64,000 bases of DNA from Acidimicrobiales bacterium (GTDB lineage: Bacteria > Actinomycetota > Acidimicrobiia > Acidimicrobiales > JAVJTC01), in assembly GCA_040219085.1 (NCBI GenBank), contig JAVJTC010000020.1, positions 144,317 through 208,316 of the forward strand, given 5' to 3'. The notes beneath the pieces were generated by a model. It saw only the letters and a list, made by a program, of their open reading frames with translations. It made no database searches and was not told the origin of the DNA. Numbering within the stretch: position 1 is the first letter of the stretch; every line of letters starts with the position of its first letter. This document shows positions 1-8,718 of the stretch, in pieces. Made by a program: the position numbers and the translations under genes.

Positions 1-1
1 C

Positions 2-223
2 TCGCAGGCGACTGGCAACGTCGAGTCGGGGTTCCAGCTCGATGCGTGTGACGAGGCGTCGGGGTTCTTCCTGGTCGTCACGGCGACCGGTAATGGCGGA
101 CCGGGTGTGGAGATCGAAGGTTCGTCGGGTCTGGTGTGGTTGTTGTTCTCTGATCTTCTCGGTAATTCGGGCGGAAAGTTCACCGCTGATCCGGGTGTGA
201 CGGTGCTGGCGATCGGTTCCTGA
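2..223 (+). CDS. C-terminal end of an unidentified protein (truncated by window edge)
   Basis: An open frame enters from the left edge and ends at a TGA at 221-223, giving the last 73 residues of a protein. It is rich in Gly, Ser and Val, has one Cys near its start and a short hydrophobic stretch (GLVWLLF). Third codon positions include more T and A (GGT, AAT, GAT, CTT, TCT) than most genes here, so codon use looks slightly less GC-biased. A strong hairpin follows 32 bases later, consistent with a real gene end. No family recognised; the N-terminal part is needed. Confidence 0.5.
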   Translation, partial: SQATGNVESGFQLDACDEASGFFLVVTATGNGGPGVEIEGSSGLVWLLFSDLLGNSGGKFTADPGVTVLAIGS

Positions 224-254
224 CCCGGGCCGACCCGCCAAAGAGTCGATTCAC

Positions 255-285
255 GGGCCGCCTCCCCTCCGGGGGGAGGCGGCCC
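255..285 (+). terminator. Intrinsic-type hairpin downstream of the first gene
   Basis: A perfect 13-bp inverted repeat (GGGCCGCCTCCCC at 255-267 with its complement at 273-285) encloses a 5-base loop. There is no long T tract after it, as is usual for terminators in GC-rich actinobacteria. It lies 32 bases after the stop of the truncated gene and about 80 bases before the peptidase gene, so it separates two transcription units. Confidence 0.7.
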
Positions 286-366
286 GTTGCCATTCCCGGC
301 GCGGGCTGAGCGAACAACACGAGCAACAGTGGTAACATAATCCCCGGCAAGCGGGCTGCCAGGTGA

Positions 367-1608
367 ATGAACCGACCCCGGACAGCCCTTGTCGTCTGCA
401 TCGTCTCGCTGGCACTTGTCGCGCCCGCGGCCGCTCAGGTGGACGTCGACGCCGAGCTGGACGATGCCCTCTCCTCGGATGGCGAGATCCAGGGACGCCT
501 CTCCGAACAGGACGCGCTCGCCGGGCGTCAGGCGGAGCTCGAGACGACCATCGACGTCCTCTCCCTCGACGCCGAGGAGATCACCGCGGAGATCGCCCGC
601 CTCGAGCTCGAGATCCGCGCCACGGAGTCCCAGCTCGAAGCCGCCCGGGCGGACCGGCTCGCGGCGCTCGACGCCGAGGTGGCGGCGATCGAAGGGGCGC
701 GGGAGGCTGAAGCCGACGTTGCGACGCTGACCGAGCTGGTGAAGGACCGCGCCGTCGCCGCGTTCATCCAACCGCACGATGAACAGGAGCTGTTGGGGCT
801 CACCGACGCCGCCGCTGCGAGGGCGCCCATCCGGCGGGTCCTGCTGGCGGCCGTGGCCGAACGTGACGACGCCGTCCTCCATGAGCTCACGGCGGCACGG
901 GCGGCCGTCGACGACCTCCGCGCCGATGCCGACGCGGCGTCACATGACGCGGCCGCACTCGCTCAGACCACCTCGGAACTGCTGGTCGACCTCGAGGCCT
1001 CGACCGCCGAACAGGAGGCGCTCAAGGCCGAACTCGAGGCGCGCATCGCGGCCTATACCGACGAGGTCGTCGCACTGGAGGCCGCCCGCGCCGAGGTCGC
1101 CGCGCTGATAGCAGCGCGCGAGGCGCAGCTACGTGACCAGGTCGAACGACGAGCGCGCCAGGCCGAGCGCTGCGCGGCGGGATTCGCAACCGATGTGGAC
1201 GGGACCCCGCTCGCCTGTGGCCTCGCCACAGGGACCCGGCCGGACTCGATCGGGTGGCCCGCGATCGGGCCGGTCACCTCGGAGTTCGGCCCCCGTTGGG
1301 GGCGGATGCACGAGGGGATCGACATCGCCGCCGACAGCGGCGCCCCCGTCGTGGCGGCCGCTTCGGGAGAGGCCTACTTCGTCGGCTGGATCTCCGGATA
1401 CGGCAACACGGTCCTCGTCGATCACGGTGGGGGAGTGCACACGCTGTACGCGCACAACTCGGCCTTCGCAGTGGATCCCGGCACCGTGGTGACGGCGGGT
1501 CAGCTCATCTCCTACATCGGCTCCACCGGAAACTCGACGGGGCCCCATCTGCACTTCGAGGTGCAGGTGGACGGCGTTGCCCAGGACCCCCGCCTCTGGC
1601 TCGGCTGA
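367..1608 (+). CDS. Secreted M23 (LytM/EnvC-type) peptidoglycan peptidase with long coiled coil
   Basis: 413 residues. Residues 1-24 are a signal peptide (short basic start, hydrophobic core, AAAQ cleavage region). Residues about 30-265 are almost uninterrupted Ala/Glu/Leu/Asp/Arg heptads, a long coiled coil. A short Cys-containing segment (two Cys near 270-285) leads to the M23 domain at about 296-413. The zinc ligands are present: HEGID (H315, D319) and HLHFE (H394, H396), so it is probably an active endopeptidase cutting peptide cross-links outside the membrane. The architecture is that of EnvC/NlpD-like division or wall-remodelling hydrolases; such a coiled coil usually contacts an activator such as FtsEX, which is not in this window. 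The start follows AT-rich TAACATAAT at 333-341, a likely promoter; no clear ribosome binding site at the usual spacing. Confidence 0.88.
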   Translation: MNRPRTALVVCIVSLALVAPAAAQVDVDAELDDALSSDGEIQGRLSEQDALAGRQAELETTIDVLSLDAEEITAEIARLELEIRATESQLEAARADRLAALDAEVAAIEGAREAEADVATLTELVKDRAVAAFIQPHDEQELLGLTDAAAARAPIRRVLLAAVAERDDAVLHELTAARAAVDDLRADADAASHDAAALAQTTSELLVDLEASTAEQEALKAELEARIAAYTDEVVALEAARAEVAALIAAREAQLRDQVERRARQAERCAAGFATDVDGTPLACGLATGTRPDSIGWPAIGPVTSEFGPRWGRMHEGIDIAADSGAPVVAAASGEAYFVGWISGYGNTVLVDHGGGVHTLYAHNSAFAVDPGTVVTAGQLISYIGSTGNSTGPHLHFEVQVDGVAQDPRLWLG

Positions 1609-1647
1609 TCGCGACACGCTCCGGCTGGGGCATACCGGCTCGGCCGA

Positions 1648-1653
1648 TAGGCT
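1648..1653 (+). promoter_or_regulatory. -10 element (TAGGCT) for leaderless lpd
   Basis: TAGGCT ends 7 nt before the ATG at 1661, placing the transcription start on or next to the A of the ATG. No ribosome binding site precedes this ATG. Part of a window-wide pattern. Confidence 0.5.
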
Positions 1654-1660
1654 CGGGCCA

Positions 1661-3055
1661 ATGGCTTCCCATGACCTCGTGATCATCGGCGGCGGGCCAG
1701 CGGGCTACGCCGCCGCACTGTACGGAGCGAGCGCCGGCCTCGATGTCGGCCTCGTCGAGAAGAACAAGCTCGGTGGCACGTGCCTCAACGTCGGGTGCAT
1801 CCCGGCGAAGGAACTGCTCGAGACGGCCCATGTGCGGCGAACCATCATGCACGCCGCTGAGTTCGGGTTGAACGTGGACGAGCCCACGATCGACATGACC
1901 GTGGCCCAGGAACGCAAGCAGGGCATCGTCGACAAGCTCGTCGGGGGCCTCGCCTCGATGCTCAAGGGACGCAAGGTCACCGTCTACGACGGCGTCGGCA
2001 CGCTCGGTGCCGATCGCACCGTCACCGTGACCGGGGCCGACGGAGAGGCGACCGAGCTCACCGGCACGCACGTCGCTCTCGCGTCGGGTTCGGTGCCCCG
2101 GACCATTCCCGGATTCGACTTCGACGGGGACAAGGTCTGGAGCTCGGACCACATGTTGTCGCTGGACCACGTCCCCGGCCGGGTTGCGATCATCGGCGGC
2201 GGCGCCATCGGCTGCGAGTTCGCGTCGATGCTCGTGGACCTCGGCACGGAGGTCACCCTTCTCGAGGCGATGCCCCGGATTCTCGCCCTCACCGACGAGG
2301 ACGTCTCCAAGGCGGTCAGCAGGGCGTTCTCCAAGCGTGGCATCGATGTGAAGGCGGGCGTTGCCGTCACAGGCCACGAACCCCACGACGGTGGGACCAC
2401 CGTGCACTTCGGCGACGACGACTCCGTCGACGTGGACTTCGTGTGCGTCTCGGTCGGTCGGCGCCCGTATTCGGACGAGCTCGGCCTCGACGGCACCAAT
2501 GTGGTCACGACCGAACGCGGTTTCGTCGAGGTCGACGAGTACTGCCAGACAGCCGAGCCCGGTGTCTACGCCCTCGGTGACCTCATCGACACCGGCCAGT
2601 TGGCCCACGTCGCCTTCGCCGAGGCCATCCTGGCCGTGAAGCACATGCTCGGGGAGAACCCGCTGCCGATCGACCACTCCCGGGTCCCGTGGGGCATCTA
2701 CTGCAACCCCGAGGTCGCCTTCGCCGGACTGAGCGAACAGGCCGCGAAGGACGCCGGCTACGACATCATCGTCTCCAAGCACCGCTATGCGGCCAACGGG
2801 CGGGCGATGATCGTGGGCGACACCGAGGGGCTCGTCAAGGTCGTCGCCGAGAAGAAGCCCGACGGCACCGGCGGCGTGATCCTCGGCGTCCACATGGTCG
2901 GTCCGTGGGTGACCGAACAGCTGGGACAGGGCTACCTGTCGGTGAACTGGGAGGCGACTGTCGACGAGGCGGCTCAGTTCATCCAGCCTCATCCCACCAT
3001 GTCCGAGGTCTTCGGAGAGACGGTCCTGTCCCTGACGGGCCGCTCGCTCCACTGA
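1661..3055 (+). CDS. lpd: Dihydrolipoyl dehydrogenase (E3)
   Basis: 464 residues. The flavoenzyme reoxidises dihydrolipoamide on 2-oxoacid dehydrogenase complexes and passes electrons to NAD+. The FAD-binding GGGPAG is at about 10-15, the redox-active disulfide CLNVGC has C41 and C46, an NAD-binding GGGAIG lies mid-protein, and the C-terminal catalytic dyad is H444/E449 in HPTMSE. Length matches the family. An in-frame extension to 1577 would overlap the previous gene and lacks family similarity; the ATG at 1661 starts right at the FAD motif and has a -10 element 7 nt upstream. It is followed 13 bases later by the E2 gene and then the lipoate synthesis gene, so it acts with that E2, probably the 2-oxoglutarate or pyruvate dehydrogenase complex. 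Confidence 0.95.
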   Translation: MASHDLVIIGGGPAGYAAALYGASAGLDVGLVEKNKLGGTCLNVGCIPAKELLETAHVRRTIMHAAEFGLNVDEPTIDMTVAQERKQGIVDKLVGGLASMLKGRKVTVYDGVGTLGADRTVTVTGADGEATELTGTHVALASGSVPRTIPGFDFDGDKVWSSDHMLSLDHVPGRVAIIGGGAIGCEFASMLVDLGTEVTLLEAMPRILALTDEDVSKAVSRAFSKRGIDVKAGVAVTGHEPHDGGTTVHFGDDDSVDVDFVCVSVGRRPYSDELGLDGTNVVTTERGFVEVDEYCQTAEPGVYALGDLIDTGQLAHVAFAEAILAVKHMLGENPLPIDHSRVPWGIYCNPEVAFAGLSEQAAKDAGYDIIVSKHRYAANGRAMIVGDTEGLVKVVAEKKPDGTGGVILGVHMVGPWVTEQLGQGYLSVNWEATVDEAAQFIQPHPTMSEVFGETVLSLTGRSLH

Positions 3056-3068
3056 GAGGAGAGATTGA

Positions 3069-4448
3069 ATGGCTGATGTCGTGATGCCGCAACTCGGCGA
3101 GACGGTCACCGAGGGAACCATCACGCGGTGGTTCAAGCAGATCGGTGACGAGATAGCGGCCGACGAGGCCCTCTTCGAGGTGTCCACCGACAAGGTGGAC
3201 TCGGAAGTCCCGTCGCCCTCGGCTGGGGTTCTCACCGAGATCGTTGTCGCCGAGGGCGAGACGGTCGACGTCGGCACGAAACTCGCCGTGATCGGCGACG
3301 CCGGGTCCGCCCCCGCGACGGACTCCGCCGGCGACGAAGCCGCCGAGCCCGAGCCCGAGCCCGCAGCCGAACCGGAGCCCGAGCCTGCAGCAGAAGCTGA
3401 GCCCGAGCCCGAGGCGGAGGCCCTCCAGTCTGCTCCCGCCGCGTCGGACAACGGATCGGGCGAAGCCTCCGATTCGTCCCATCTCCTGTCCCCGGTCGTG
3501 CGTCGACTCGTGAACGAACACGACCTCGACGTCGATGCCATCACCGGCACCGGTGTGGGTGGTCGCATCACCCGTTCCGACGTCGAGAAGGCCATCCAGG
3601 GCGGCACCGCGGCCCCGAAGGCATCGGCGCCCGCGGCCCAGGCCGCCGCCTCGGCCCCGGCGGAACAGGCAGCGGCACCGGCTCCCGCCCCCGCGGCGAA
3701 GAGCGCACCGGCACCCGCAGCCACCGCAGGCGAGGGCGACGAGGTCGTTCCCTTCAACACCATCCGGCGGGTGACCGGCGACTACATGGTGAACTCCAAG
3801 GCCACCTCGCCGCACGTGTTGACCGCCGTCGAGGTGGACTTCGAGAACGTCGAGAAGGTCCGAAAGGCCCACCGGGGCGAGTGGAAGTCCGAAGAGGGCT
3901 TCAGCCTCACCTATCTGCCATTCATCATCCGGGCCGTGTGTGACGCCCTGCATGAGTTCCCCCACATGAACGCCTCGGTCGCCGACAAGGGACTGATCGT
4001 CCACAAGGGCGTGAACATGGCGATCGCGGTGGACCTCGACTTCGACGGGCTGCTGGCGCCGGTCATCGCCGGTGCCGACGGCAAGCGCCTCCGCCAACTG
4101 TCACGCGACATCGTCGACATCGCCGGGCGAGCCCGCGAGAAGAAGGTCACGCCGAACGAGTTGACCGGCGGGACCTTCACCATCACCAACCCCGGCCAGT
4201 ACGGCACGATGATGCAGTTCCCGATCATCAACCAGCCCCAGGTGGCCATCCTCTCCACCGACGGGATCAGCCGCAAGCCGGTGGTCGTCACCGACGACGA
4301 GGGCAACGAGGCGATCGCCATCCACTCGGTCGGTGTGCTCGCGCTCGCCTGGGACCACCGTGCCTTCGACGGCGCCTACGCGGCGGCGTTCCTGGACCAC
4401 TTGCGCACGATCATCGAGACCCGCGACTGGGAGGCCGAGATCTCCTAG
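3069..4448 (+). CDS. sucB: Dihydrolipoyl acyltransferase (E2) of a 2-oxoacid dehydrogenase complex
   Basis: 459 residues. The N-terminal lipoyl domain (1-77) has the lipoylated lysine K42 in STDKVDS. A Glu/Pro/Ala linker (about 85-125) built of EPEP repeats follows, then a peripheral-subunit-binding domain (141-176, SPVVRRLV to GRITRSD), a second Ala/Pro linker (to about 220), and the acyltransferase core with catalytic DHRAFDG (H430, D434). There is only one lipoyl domain, whereas mycobacterial DlaT has two. A strong ribosome binding site GAGAGGAGAG precedes the ATG. Its stop TAG overlaps the GTG of the lipB-lipA fusion (TAGTG), so protein and lipoylation enzyme are translationally coupled. 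Succinyl specificity is an assumption; it could serve pyruvate or both. No E1 gene is in the window. Confidence 0.92.
   Translation: MADVVMPQLGETVTEGTITRWFKQIGDEIAADEALFEVSTDKVDSEVPSPSAGVLTEIVVAEGETVDVGTKLAVIGDAGSAPATDSAGDEAAEPEPEPAAEPEPEPAAEAEPEPEAEALQSAPAASDNGSGEASDSSHLLSPVVRRLVNEHDLDVDAITGTGVGGRITRSDVEKAIQGGTAAPKASAPAAQAAASAPAEQAAAPAPAPAAKSAPAPAATAGEGDEVVPFNTIRRVTGDYMVNSKATSPHVLTAVEVDFENVEKVRKAHRGEWKSEEGFSLTYLPFIIRAVCDALHEFPHMNASVADKGLIVHKGVNMAIAVDLDFDGLLAPVIAGADGKRLRQLSRDIVDIAGRAREKKVTPNELTGGTFTITNPGQYGTMMQFPIINQPQVAILSTDGISRKPVVVTDDEGNEAIAIHSVGVLALAWDHRAFDGAYAAAFLDHLRTIIETRDWEAEIS
3346..3420 (+). repeat. GAGCCC-type codon repeat encoding the EPEP linker of E2
   Basis: Imperfect tandem repetition of Glu-Pro and Ala-Ala codons in the E2 gene, encoding the flexible swinging-arm linker after the lipoyl domain. 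A low-complexity coding repeat, not a mobile element. Confidence 0.7.
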
Positions 4449-6169
4449 TGGTCGCGCTCGAGCCGGCACCCGGCGCGCCGCAGGCGCCGACGCAACGCAC
4501 CCTGAGGGTCCGCTGGCTCGGCCGGGTCGCCTACCGGGATGCCTGGGCTCTTCAACGCGGGCTGTTCACGACGTCGCCCGACGACCATCTGCTCCTGCTC
4601 GAGCACCCCCACGTCTTCACGCTCGGCCGTAGCGGGAGCGCCGACAATCTCCTCGTGGATGCCGCCACTGTCGGCGCCGAGATCCATCACGTCGACCGCG
4701 GCGGCGACGTCACCTACCACGGCCCCGGACAACTCGTGGGCTATCCGGTGCTGCACGTCGCCGGCAAGCGGGGCGGGGGGATGGCCGACACCGTCGCCTA
4801 CGTCCACTCCGTCGAGCAGTTGATCATCGACGTCCTCACCGATCTCGGCCTGCCCGACGCCGGGCGCCTCGAGGGACAGCCGGGCGTGTGGCTCGACCCC
4901 GACCGGCCGACCGCCCGCAAGGTCGCCGCCGTCGGCGTCAAGTTGAGTCGGGGCCGGTCGATGCACGGCTTCGCCCTCAACGTGAACCCGGATCTGGACT
5001 GGTTCGGGCGGATCGTCCCGTGTGGCATCGCCGACAAGTCGGTGACATCCCTTGCAGCCGAGGGGGTCGACGTCGAGATGCGCACCGTGGTCGATGCCGT
5101 GGAACAGCGGGCCACCGCGTTGTGGGGCGACGCAGACGGGGTCGTCGCGACCGAACGGGCCGACGTCGTCTGGCGCAACCGTGAAACGGACCTCGCACCG
5201 TTCTCGCGTGGGGCGGGGCCGGGAGCAACGCCGGGCCGGCCGTCACGGTCGGCTGACGGGACGTCGTCGGTACGACTGCTGGGCCGCCTGGCCGAGGCAG
5301 GTGTGGCCGACGGGATCGACATCACGGAACGCAAGCCGGAGTGGATGCGGGTCCGGCTCGACACCGGACCCGAGTACCTGCGCCTCAAGAAGGTCATGCG
5401 GGACCTGGACCTCGTCACCGTGTGCGAGGAGGCAGGCTGCCCGAACATCTTCGACTGCTGGAACGACGGCACCGCCACCTTCATGATCAACGGTGAGCGT
5501 TGCACCCGCGCCTGCGGTTTCTGTCTCGTCGACACCCGCCGGCCCGAACCGCTCGACGCCGCCGAGCCGGGGCGCGTGGCCGACGCTGTCGACCGGATGG
5601 CGCTGTCCTACGCGGTCATCACCTCCGTCGCCCGCGACGATCTCGCCGACGGGGGCGCGCGGGGCTTCGCCGACACCATCGCCGCCGTACGTGCCCGCCG
5701 GCCCGACTGCCGTGTCGAGGTCCTCATCCCGGACTGTAAGGGCGACCCGGACGCACTCGAGGTCATCTTCGCCGCCCGCCCCGACGTGTTGAACCACAAC
5801 ATCGAGACCGTGCCCCGCCTCCAACGGGCGGCACGGCCGTCGGCCGGCTACGCCCGGAGCCTGTCGGTGCTGGCGAGGGCCCACGACGCCGGCCTCACGA
5901 CCAAGTCGTCGATCATCGTCGGACTCGGCGAGACCCGCGACGAGGTGATCGCCACGATGGCGGACCTGCGCTCCGTCGGCGTCGACATCGTGACGATCGG
6001 TCAGTACCTGCGACCGACCACGAACCACCTCCCAGTGGCACGCTGGGTCCATCCCGACGAGTTCGCCGACCTCGCCGAGATCGGCGTGGCGATGGGGCTC
6101 GGTCACGTCGAGTCCTCGCCGCTGACCCGCTCCAGCTACCACGCCCGTCAGGCCGCCGACGGCGTCTGA
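4448..6169 (+). CDS. lipBA: Fused octanoyltransferase-lipoyl synthase (LipB-LipA)
   Basis: 573 residues holding both steps of endogenous lipoate synthesis in one chain. Residues about 18-245 are LipB, which moves octanoyl from ACP to the target protein: RGGDVTYHGPGQ (84-95), catalytic lysine K165 in VGVKLSRG and the acyl-thioester cysteine C192 in IVPCGIADKS. A linker of about 30 residues rich in Gly, Pro, Arg and Ser (250-275) joins it to LipA (about 276-573), the radical-SAM enzyme that inserts two sulfurs. The auxiliary cluster motif is CX4CX5C (C326, C331, C337), the radical-SAM motif is CX3CX2C (C352, C356, C359), and the C-terminal RSSYHA (561-566) supplies the serine ligand of the auxiliary cluster. 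All residues needed for both activities are present and no stop or frameshift separates them. The two genes are separate neighbours in mycobacteria, so fusion is the oddity. GTG start overlaps the E2 stop. Confidence 0.95.
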   Translation: MVALEPAPGAPQAPTQRTLRVRWLGRVAYRDAWALQRGLFTTSPDDHLLLLEHPHVFTLGRSGSADNLLVDAATVGAEIHHVDRGGDVTYHGPGQLVGYPVLHVAGKRGGGMADTVAYVHSVEQLIIDVLTDLGLPDAGRLEGQPGVWLDPDRPTARKVAAVGVKLSRGRSMHGFALNVNPDLDWFGRIVPCGIADKSVTSLAAEGVDVEMRTVVDAVEQRATALWGDADGVVATERADVVWRNRETDLAPFSRGAGPGATPGRPSRSADGTSSVRLLGRLAEAGVADGIDITERKPEWMRVRLDTGPEYLRLKKVMRDLDLVTVCEEAGCPNIFDCWNDGTATFMINGERCTRACGFCLVDTRRPEPLDAAEPGRVADAVDRMALSYAVITSVARDDLADGGARGFADTIAAVRARRPDCRVEVLIPDCKGDPDALEVIFAARPDVLNHNIETVPRLQRAARPSAGYARSLSVLARAHDAGLTTKSSIIVGLGETRDEVIATMADLRSVGVDIVTIGQYLRPTTNHLPVARWVHPDEFADLAEIGVAMGLGHVESSPLTRSSYHARQAADGV

Positions 6170-6178
6170 GGAGGCATC

Positions 6179-6739
6179 ATGGGAACAGTTCTCGATGGAA
6201 TCGACCAGGACCTCGCCGAACGGCTCCACGCCGCGAAGGTGTTCTTCGTGGCGACGGCCCCGTCGGGCTCCGCCGGCCACGTCAACGTGTCGCCCAAGGG
6301 ATTCGACAGCTTCCGGGTGCTCGGCCCCCACCGGGTCGCGTTCGCGGACATGACCGGCAGCGGCATCGAGACGATCGCCCACGTGCGCGACAACGGCCGC
6401 ATCACCTTCATGTTCTGTGCCTTCGACGGCGACCCGTCCATCATCCGCCTCCAGGGCGCCGCCAGCGTGCACCTCCCCGACGACGACGGCTTCGCCGAGC
6501 TCGCGGACCGCTTCCCCCCGGTACCCGGCCTGCGGTCGATCATCACGGCCGACCTCGACCGGGTCTCGGACTCGTGCGGGTTCGGCGTGCCGTTCATGTC
6601 CTACGAGGGGATGCGCGGCGACCTGATCGACTGGGCCGACGAACAGGGCGACGACGGACTCGCGCAGTACCGGGTCCGCAAGAACGGCACCAGCATCGAC
6701 GGACTCCCCGGCTATCCGATGAACCGGGCAGCCAGATGA
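6179..6739 (+). CDS. Pyridoxamine 5'-phosphate oxidase-like flavin/F420-binding protein
   Basis: 186 residues of the PNPOx-like split beta-barrel family. The N-terminal half has the usual pattern of a buried strand (KVFFVATAPS), HVNVSPKG, then FRVLGPHRVAF and the segment GSGIETIAHVRDNGRI. Such proteins bind FMN, F420 or heme; the substrate cannot be told, but an F420 link is attractive because cofD and cofE are in this window. The C-terminal third (about 130-186) resembles the extension of uncharacterised family members, with GFGVPFMSY. A GAGGAGG ribosome binding site sits before the ATG. Its stop overlaps the start of the M24 peptidase (ATGA), so they are co-translated. Confidence 0.8.
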   Translation: MGTVLDGIDQDLAERLHAAKVFFVATAPSGSAGHVNVSPKGFDSFRVLGPHRVAFADMTGSGIETIAHVRDNGRITFMFCAFDGDPSIIRLQGAASVHLPDDDGFAELADRFPPVPGLRSIITADLDRVSDSCGFGVPFMSYEGMRGDLIDWADEQGDDGLAQYRVRKNGTSIDGLPGYPMNRAAR

Positions 6740-7851
6740 GCGATCCGTTCGTCGGTCGTCTCGGCCGGGTCCGTGAGTCCATGGCGTCGCGCGACGTCGA
6801 CGCGGTGCTCCTGTCGGTCGGTGCGGATCTCCCGTGGCTGTGCGGCTACGAGGCCATGCCGCTGGAACGTCTCACCATGCTCGTCGTGCGCCGTGACGAG
6901 AAGCCCAAACTGCTCGTGCCCCGGCTCGAGGCGCCCCGCGTCGTCGAGCGGCCCGACGTCTTCGACCTCGTGCCGTGGGACGAGACCGACGACCCCCTCG
7001 ACATGGTCGTCTCCGTCGTCGAGGGCGCCGACCGCCTGGCCATCGGCGACACGACGTGGTCCCGGTTCCTCGTCGGACTCATCGGGCGTCTCGACGGCGT
7101 CACGTGGTCCAACGCGTCCGAGGTCGTCGGACCGATCCGGGCGATCAAGACCCCCGATGAGGTCGAGCGTCTACGGGAGGCCGCTGCCGCCGCCGACCGG
7201 GTCATCGCCCGGCTACGCGGGGGCGAGATCCCGCTGGTGGGCCGGACCGAGGCGCAGGTGTCGGCCGAACTCGGCCGCGGTCTGATCGAAGAGGGCCACG
7301 ACCGGGTGAACTTCGCCATCGTGGCCGCCGGACCCAACTCGGCGAGTCCGCACCACCATGCCGGCTCGAAGGTGATCCAGCCCGGCGAAGTGGTGCTGTG
7401 CGACATAGGCGGGACCATGGTCGGCGACGACGGTGTCGGCTACTGCTCCGACATCACCCGCTGCGTGTGGACCGGCGAACCCGCCCCCGAGTTCCTCGCC
7501 CTCTACGACGTCCTGTTCGCCGCCCACGCCGCCGGTGTCGCCGCTGCGACGGTCGGGACGCCGTGCGAGGACGTCGACAGGGCGACGCGTCGTGTGATCA
7601 CCGAGGGCGGGTACGCCGGAGGGATCCTGCACCGCACCGGGCACGGCATCGGCTCCGAGGAGCACGAGGACCCCTACATCGTCATCGGCAACACGGAGCC
7701 GCTCACCCCCGGCCACGCGTTCTCCGTCGAGCCGGGCATCTACCTGGCCGATCGCTGGGGCGCCCGCCTCGAGGACATCGTCGTCGCGGCGACAGACGGC
7801 CCCGACGTCCTCGGAACCCTCGATGGGGACCTCGCCGTCGTCGAGGCCTGA
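6736..7851 (+). CDS. M24-family metallopeptidase (Xaa-Pro aminopeptidase/prolidase)
   Basis: 371 residues. A creatinase-type N-terminal domain (1-140) precedes the pita-bread catalytic domain. The five dinuclear-metal ligands can be placed at D223 and D239, H303 (RTGHGIG), E332 (SVEPGIY) and E346 (LEDIVV). The spacing between the first two aspartates is 16, while 11 is usual in prolidases, because of a small Gly/Asp-rich insertion (VGDDGVG). It should release N-terminal residues preceding proline, or cleave X-Pro dipeptides, in the cytoplasm. The ATG at 6736 overlaps the previous stop; a longer frame from 6574 lies inside the previous gene and was not used. Confidence 0.9.
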   Translation: MSDPFVGRLGRVRESMASRDVDAVLLSVGADLPWLCGYEAMPLERLTMLVVRRDEKPKLLVPRLEAPRVVERPDVFDLVPWDETDDPLDMVVSVVEGADRLAIGDTTWSRFLVGLIGRLDGVTWSNASEVVGPIRAIKTPDEVERLREAAAAADRVIARLRGGEIPLVGRTEAQVSAELGRGLIEEGHDRVNFAIVAAGPNSASPHHHAGSKVIQPGEVVLCDIGGTMVGDDGVGYCSDITRCVWTGEPAPEFLALYDVLFAAHAAGVAAATVGTPCEDVDRATRRVITEGGYAGGILHRTGHGIGSEEHEDPYIVIGNTEPLTPGHAFSVEPGIYLADRWGARLEDIVVAATDGPDVLGTLDGDLAVVEA

Positions 7852-7863
7852 CCGGACCCTTCC

Positions 7864-8718
7864 ATGATCGAGATCGAGGCAGCGACGGTCCTGTTGCAGT
7901 GGGCCGTGGGCGGACTCCTGTTCGGCTGGGTGACGACGCGCCGGCGCGAGGTCGGCCTCGGCTACGGCTGGATGATCCGGATCAGCTTCGGGCTCATGGC
8001 GGTCCTGGCCGCGGTGGTCGGCTTCTCGGGTGATGACCCGGGCCTGCGCGAGGTCGGCTCGATCGGTGTAGCGGCCGCTGCCGCATTGGCCCTGTTGTCT
8101 TCGGTCGTGCGCCGCCGGGCCGGCGTCGCCGGCCAGCGCGACGTCGTCGATAAGCGCACCGCCCGGGTGGCTGCGATGACCGGCATCGACCGCGACGAGC
8201 AGCGGTTCGACCGGTCTGTCACCGAGTTCGACCCCCGCCTGGACCTGATCGCGCCCGCGATCGGACTGGTCGCTCTGATCGCCGCGGGGATGGACGCCGG
8301 CGATCCGGCCGCGCTGGCCGTCGCCCGCACGCTCATCGGAGCGGCGTTCCTCGGCGCGCTGACCGACGCGATGCTCCTCGGCCACTGGTATCTCGTCCAG
8401 CCCGGCCTCGCCCGCTCCCCGCTGCTCGAGATCGTGCGCTGGACCGGGCTGCTGTGGCCGGTGGAGTTGATCGTCCTGTTGTGGCCGACCGGGATGGTGT
8501 CGGTCATCAACGGCGACATCGACGACGGCTACAACGGCCTGCTCGGATGGTTCTGGATCGCCTCGACGGTCACGACCATCGTCCTGGTCTTCGTCACCCG
8601 GGCGGCTCTGCGCGAGCGCCAGTACGCCGCTGTCATGGCCGCGACGGGGCTGTTGTATCTGGCGATCCTGACGGGATTCGGCATGGATCTTGTCGCCCGC
8701 GTGCTCCTCGACACCTGA
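7864..8718 (+). CDS. Polytopic membrane protein of unknown function
   Basis: 284 residues with about seven hydrophobic helices (near 5-22, 37-55, 66-85, 128-145, 152-170, 190-210 and two more before residue 284). Between the third and fourth is a cytoplasm-type basic/acidic stretch (VVDKRTARVAAMTG). A conspicuous conserved-looking segment is GHWYLVQPGLARSPL at about 176-190, with His, Trp and Tyr at a membrane edge, which could bind heme or a metal; this is inference. It starts 12 bases after the M24 gene, so is probably in the same transcript. No family name can be given. Confidence 0.65.
   Translation: MIEIEAATVLLQWAVGGLLFGWVTTRRREVGLGYGWMIRISFGLMAVLAAVVGFSGDDPGLREVGSIGVAAAAALALLSSVVRRRAGVAGQRDVVDKRTARVAAMTGIDRDEQRFDRSVTEFDPRLDLIAPAIGLVALIAAGMDAGDPAALAVARTLIGAAFLGALTDAMLLGHWYLVQPGLARSPLLEIVRWTGLLWPVELIVLLWPTGMVSVINGDIDDGYNGLLGWFWIASTVTTIVLVFVTRAALRERQYAAVMAATGLLYLAILTGFGMDLVARVLLDT

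Noticed and set aside
1505..3763. 752-residue minus-strand frame across lpd and sucB
   Set aside because: Antisense shadow created by high GC at third positions; both plus-strand genes are certain.
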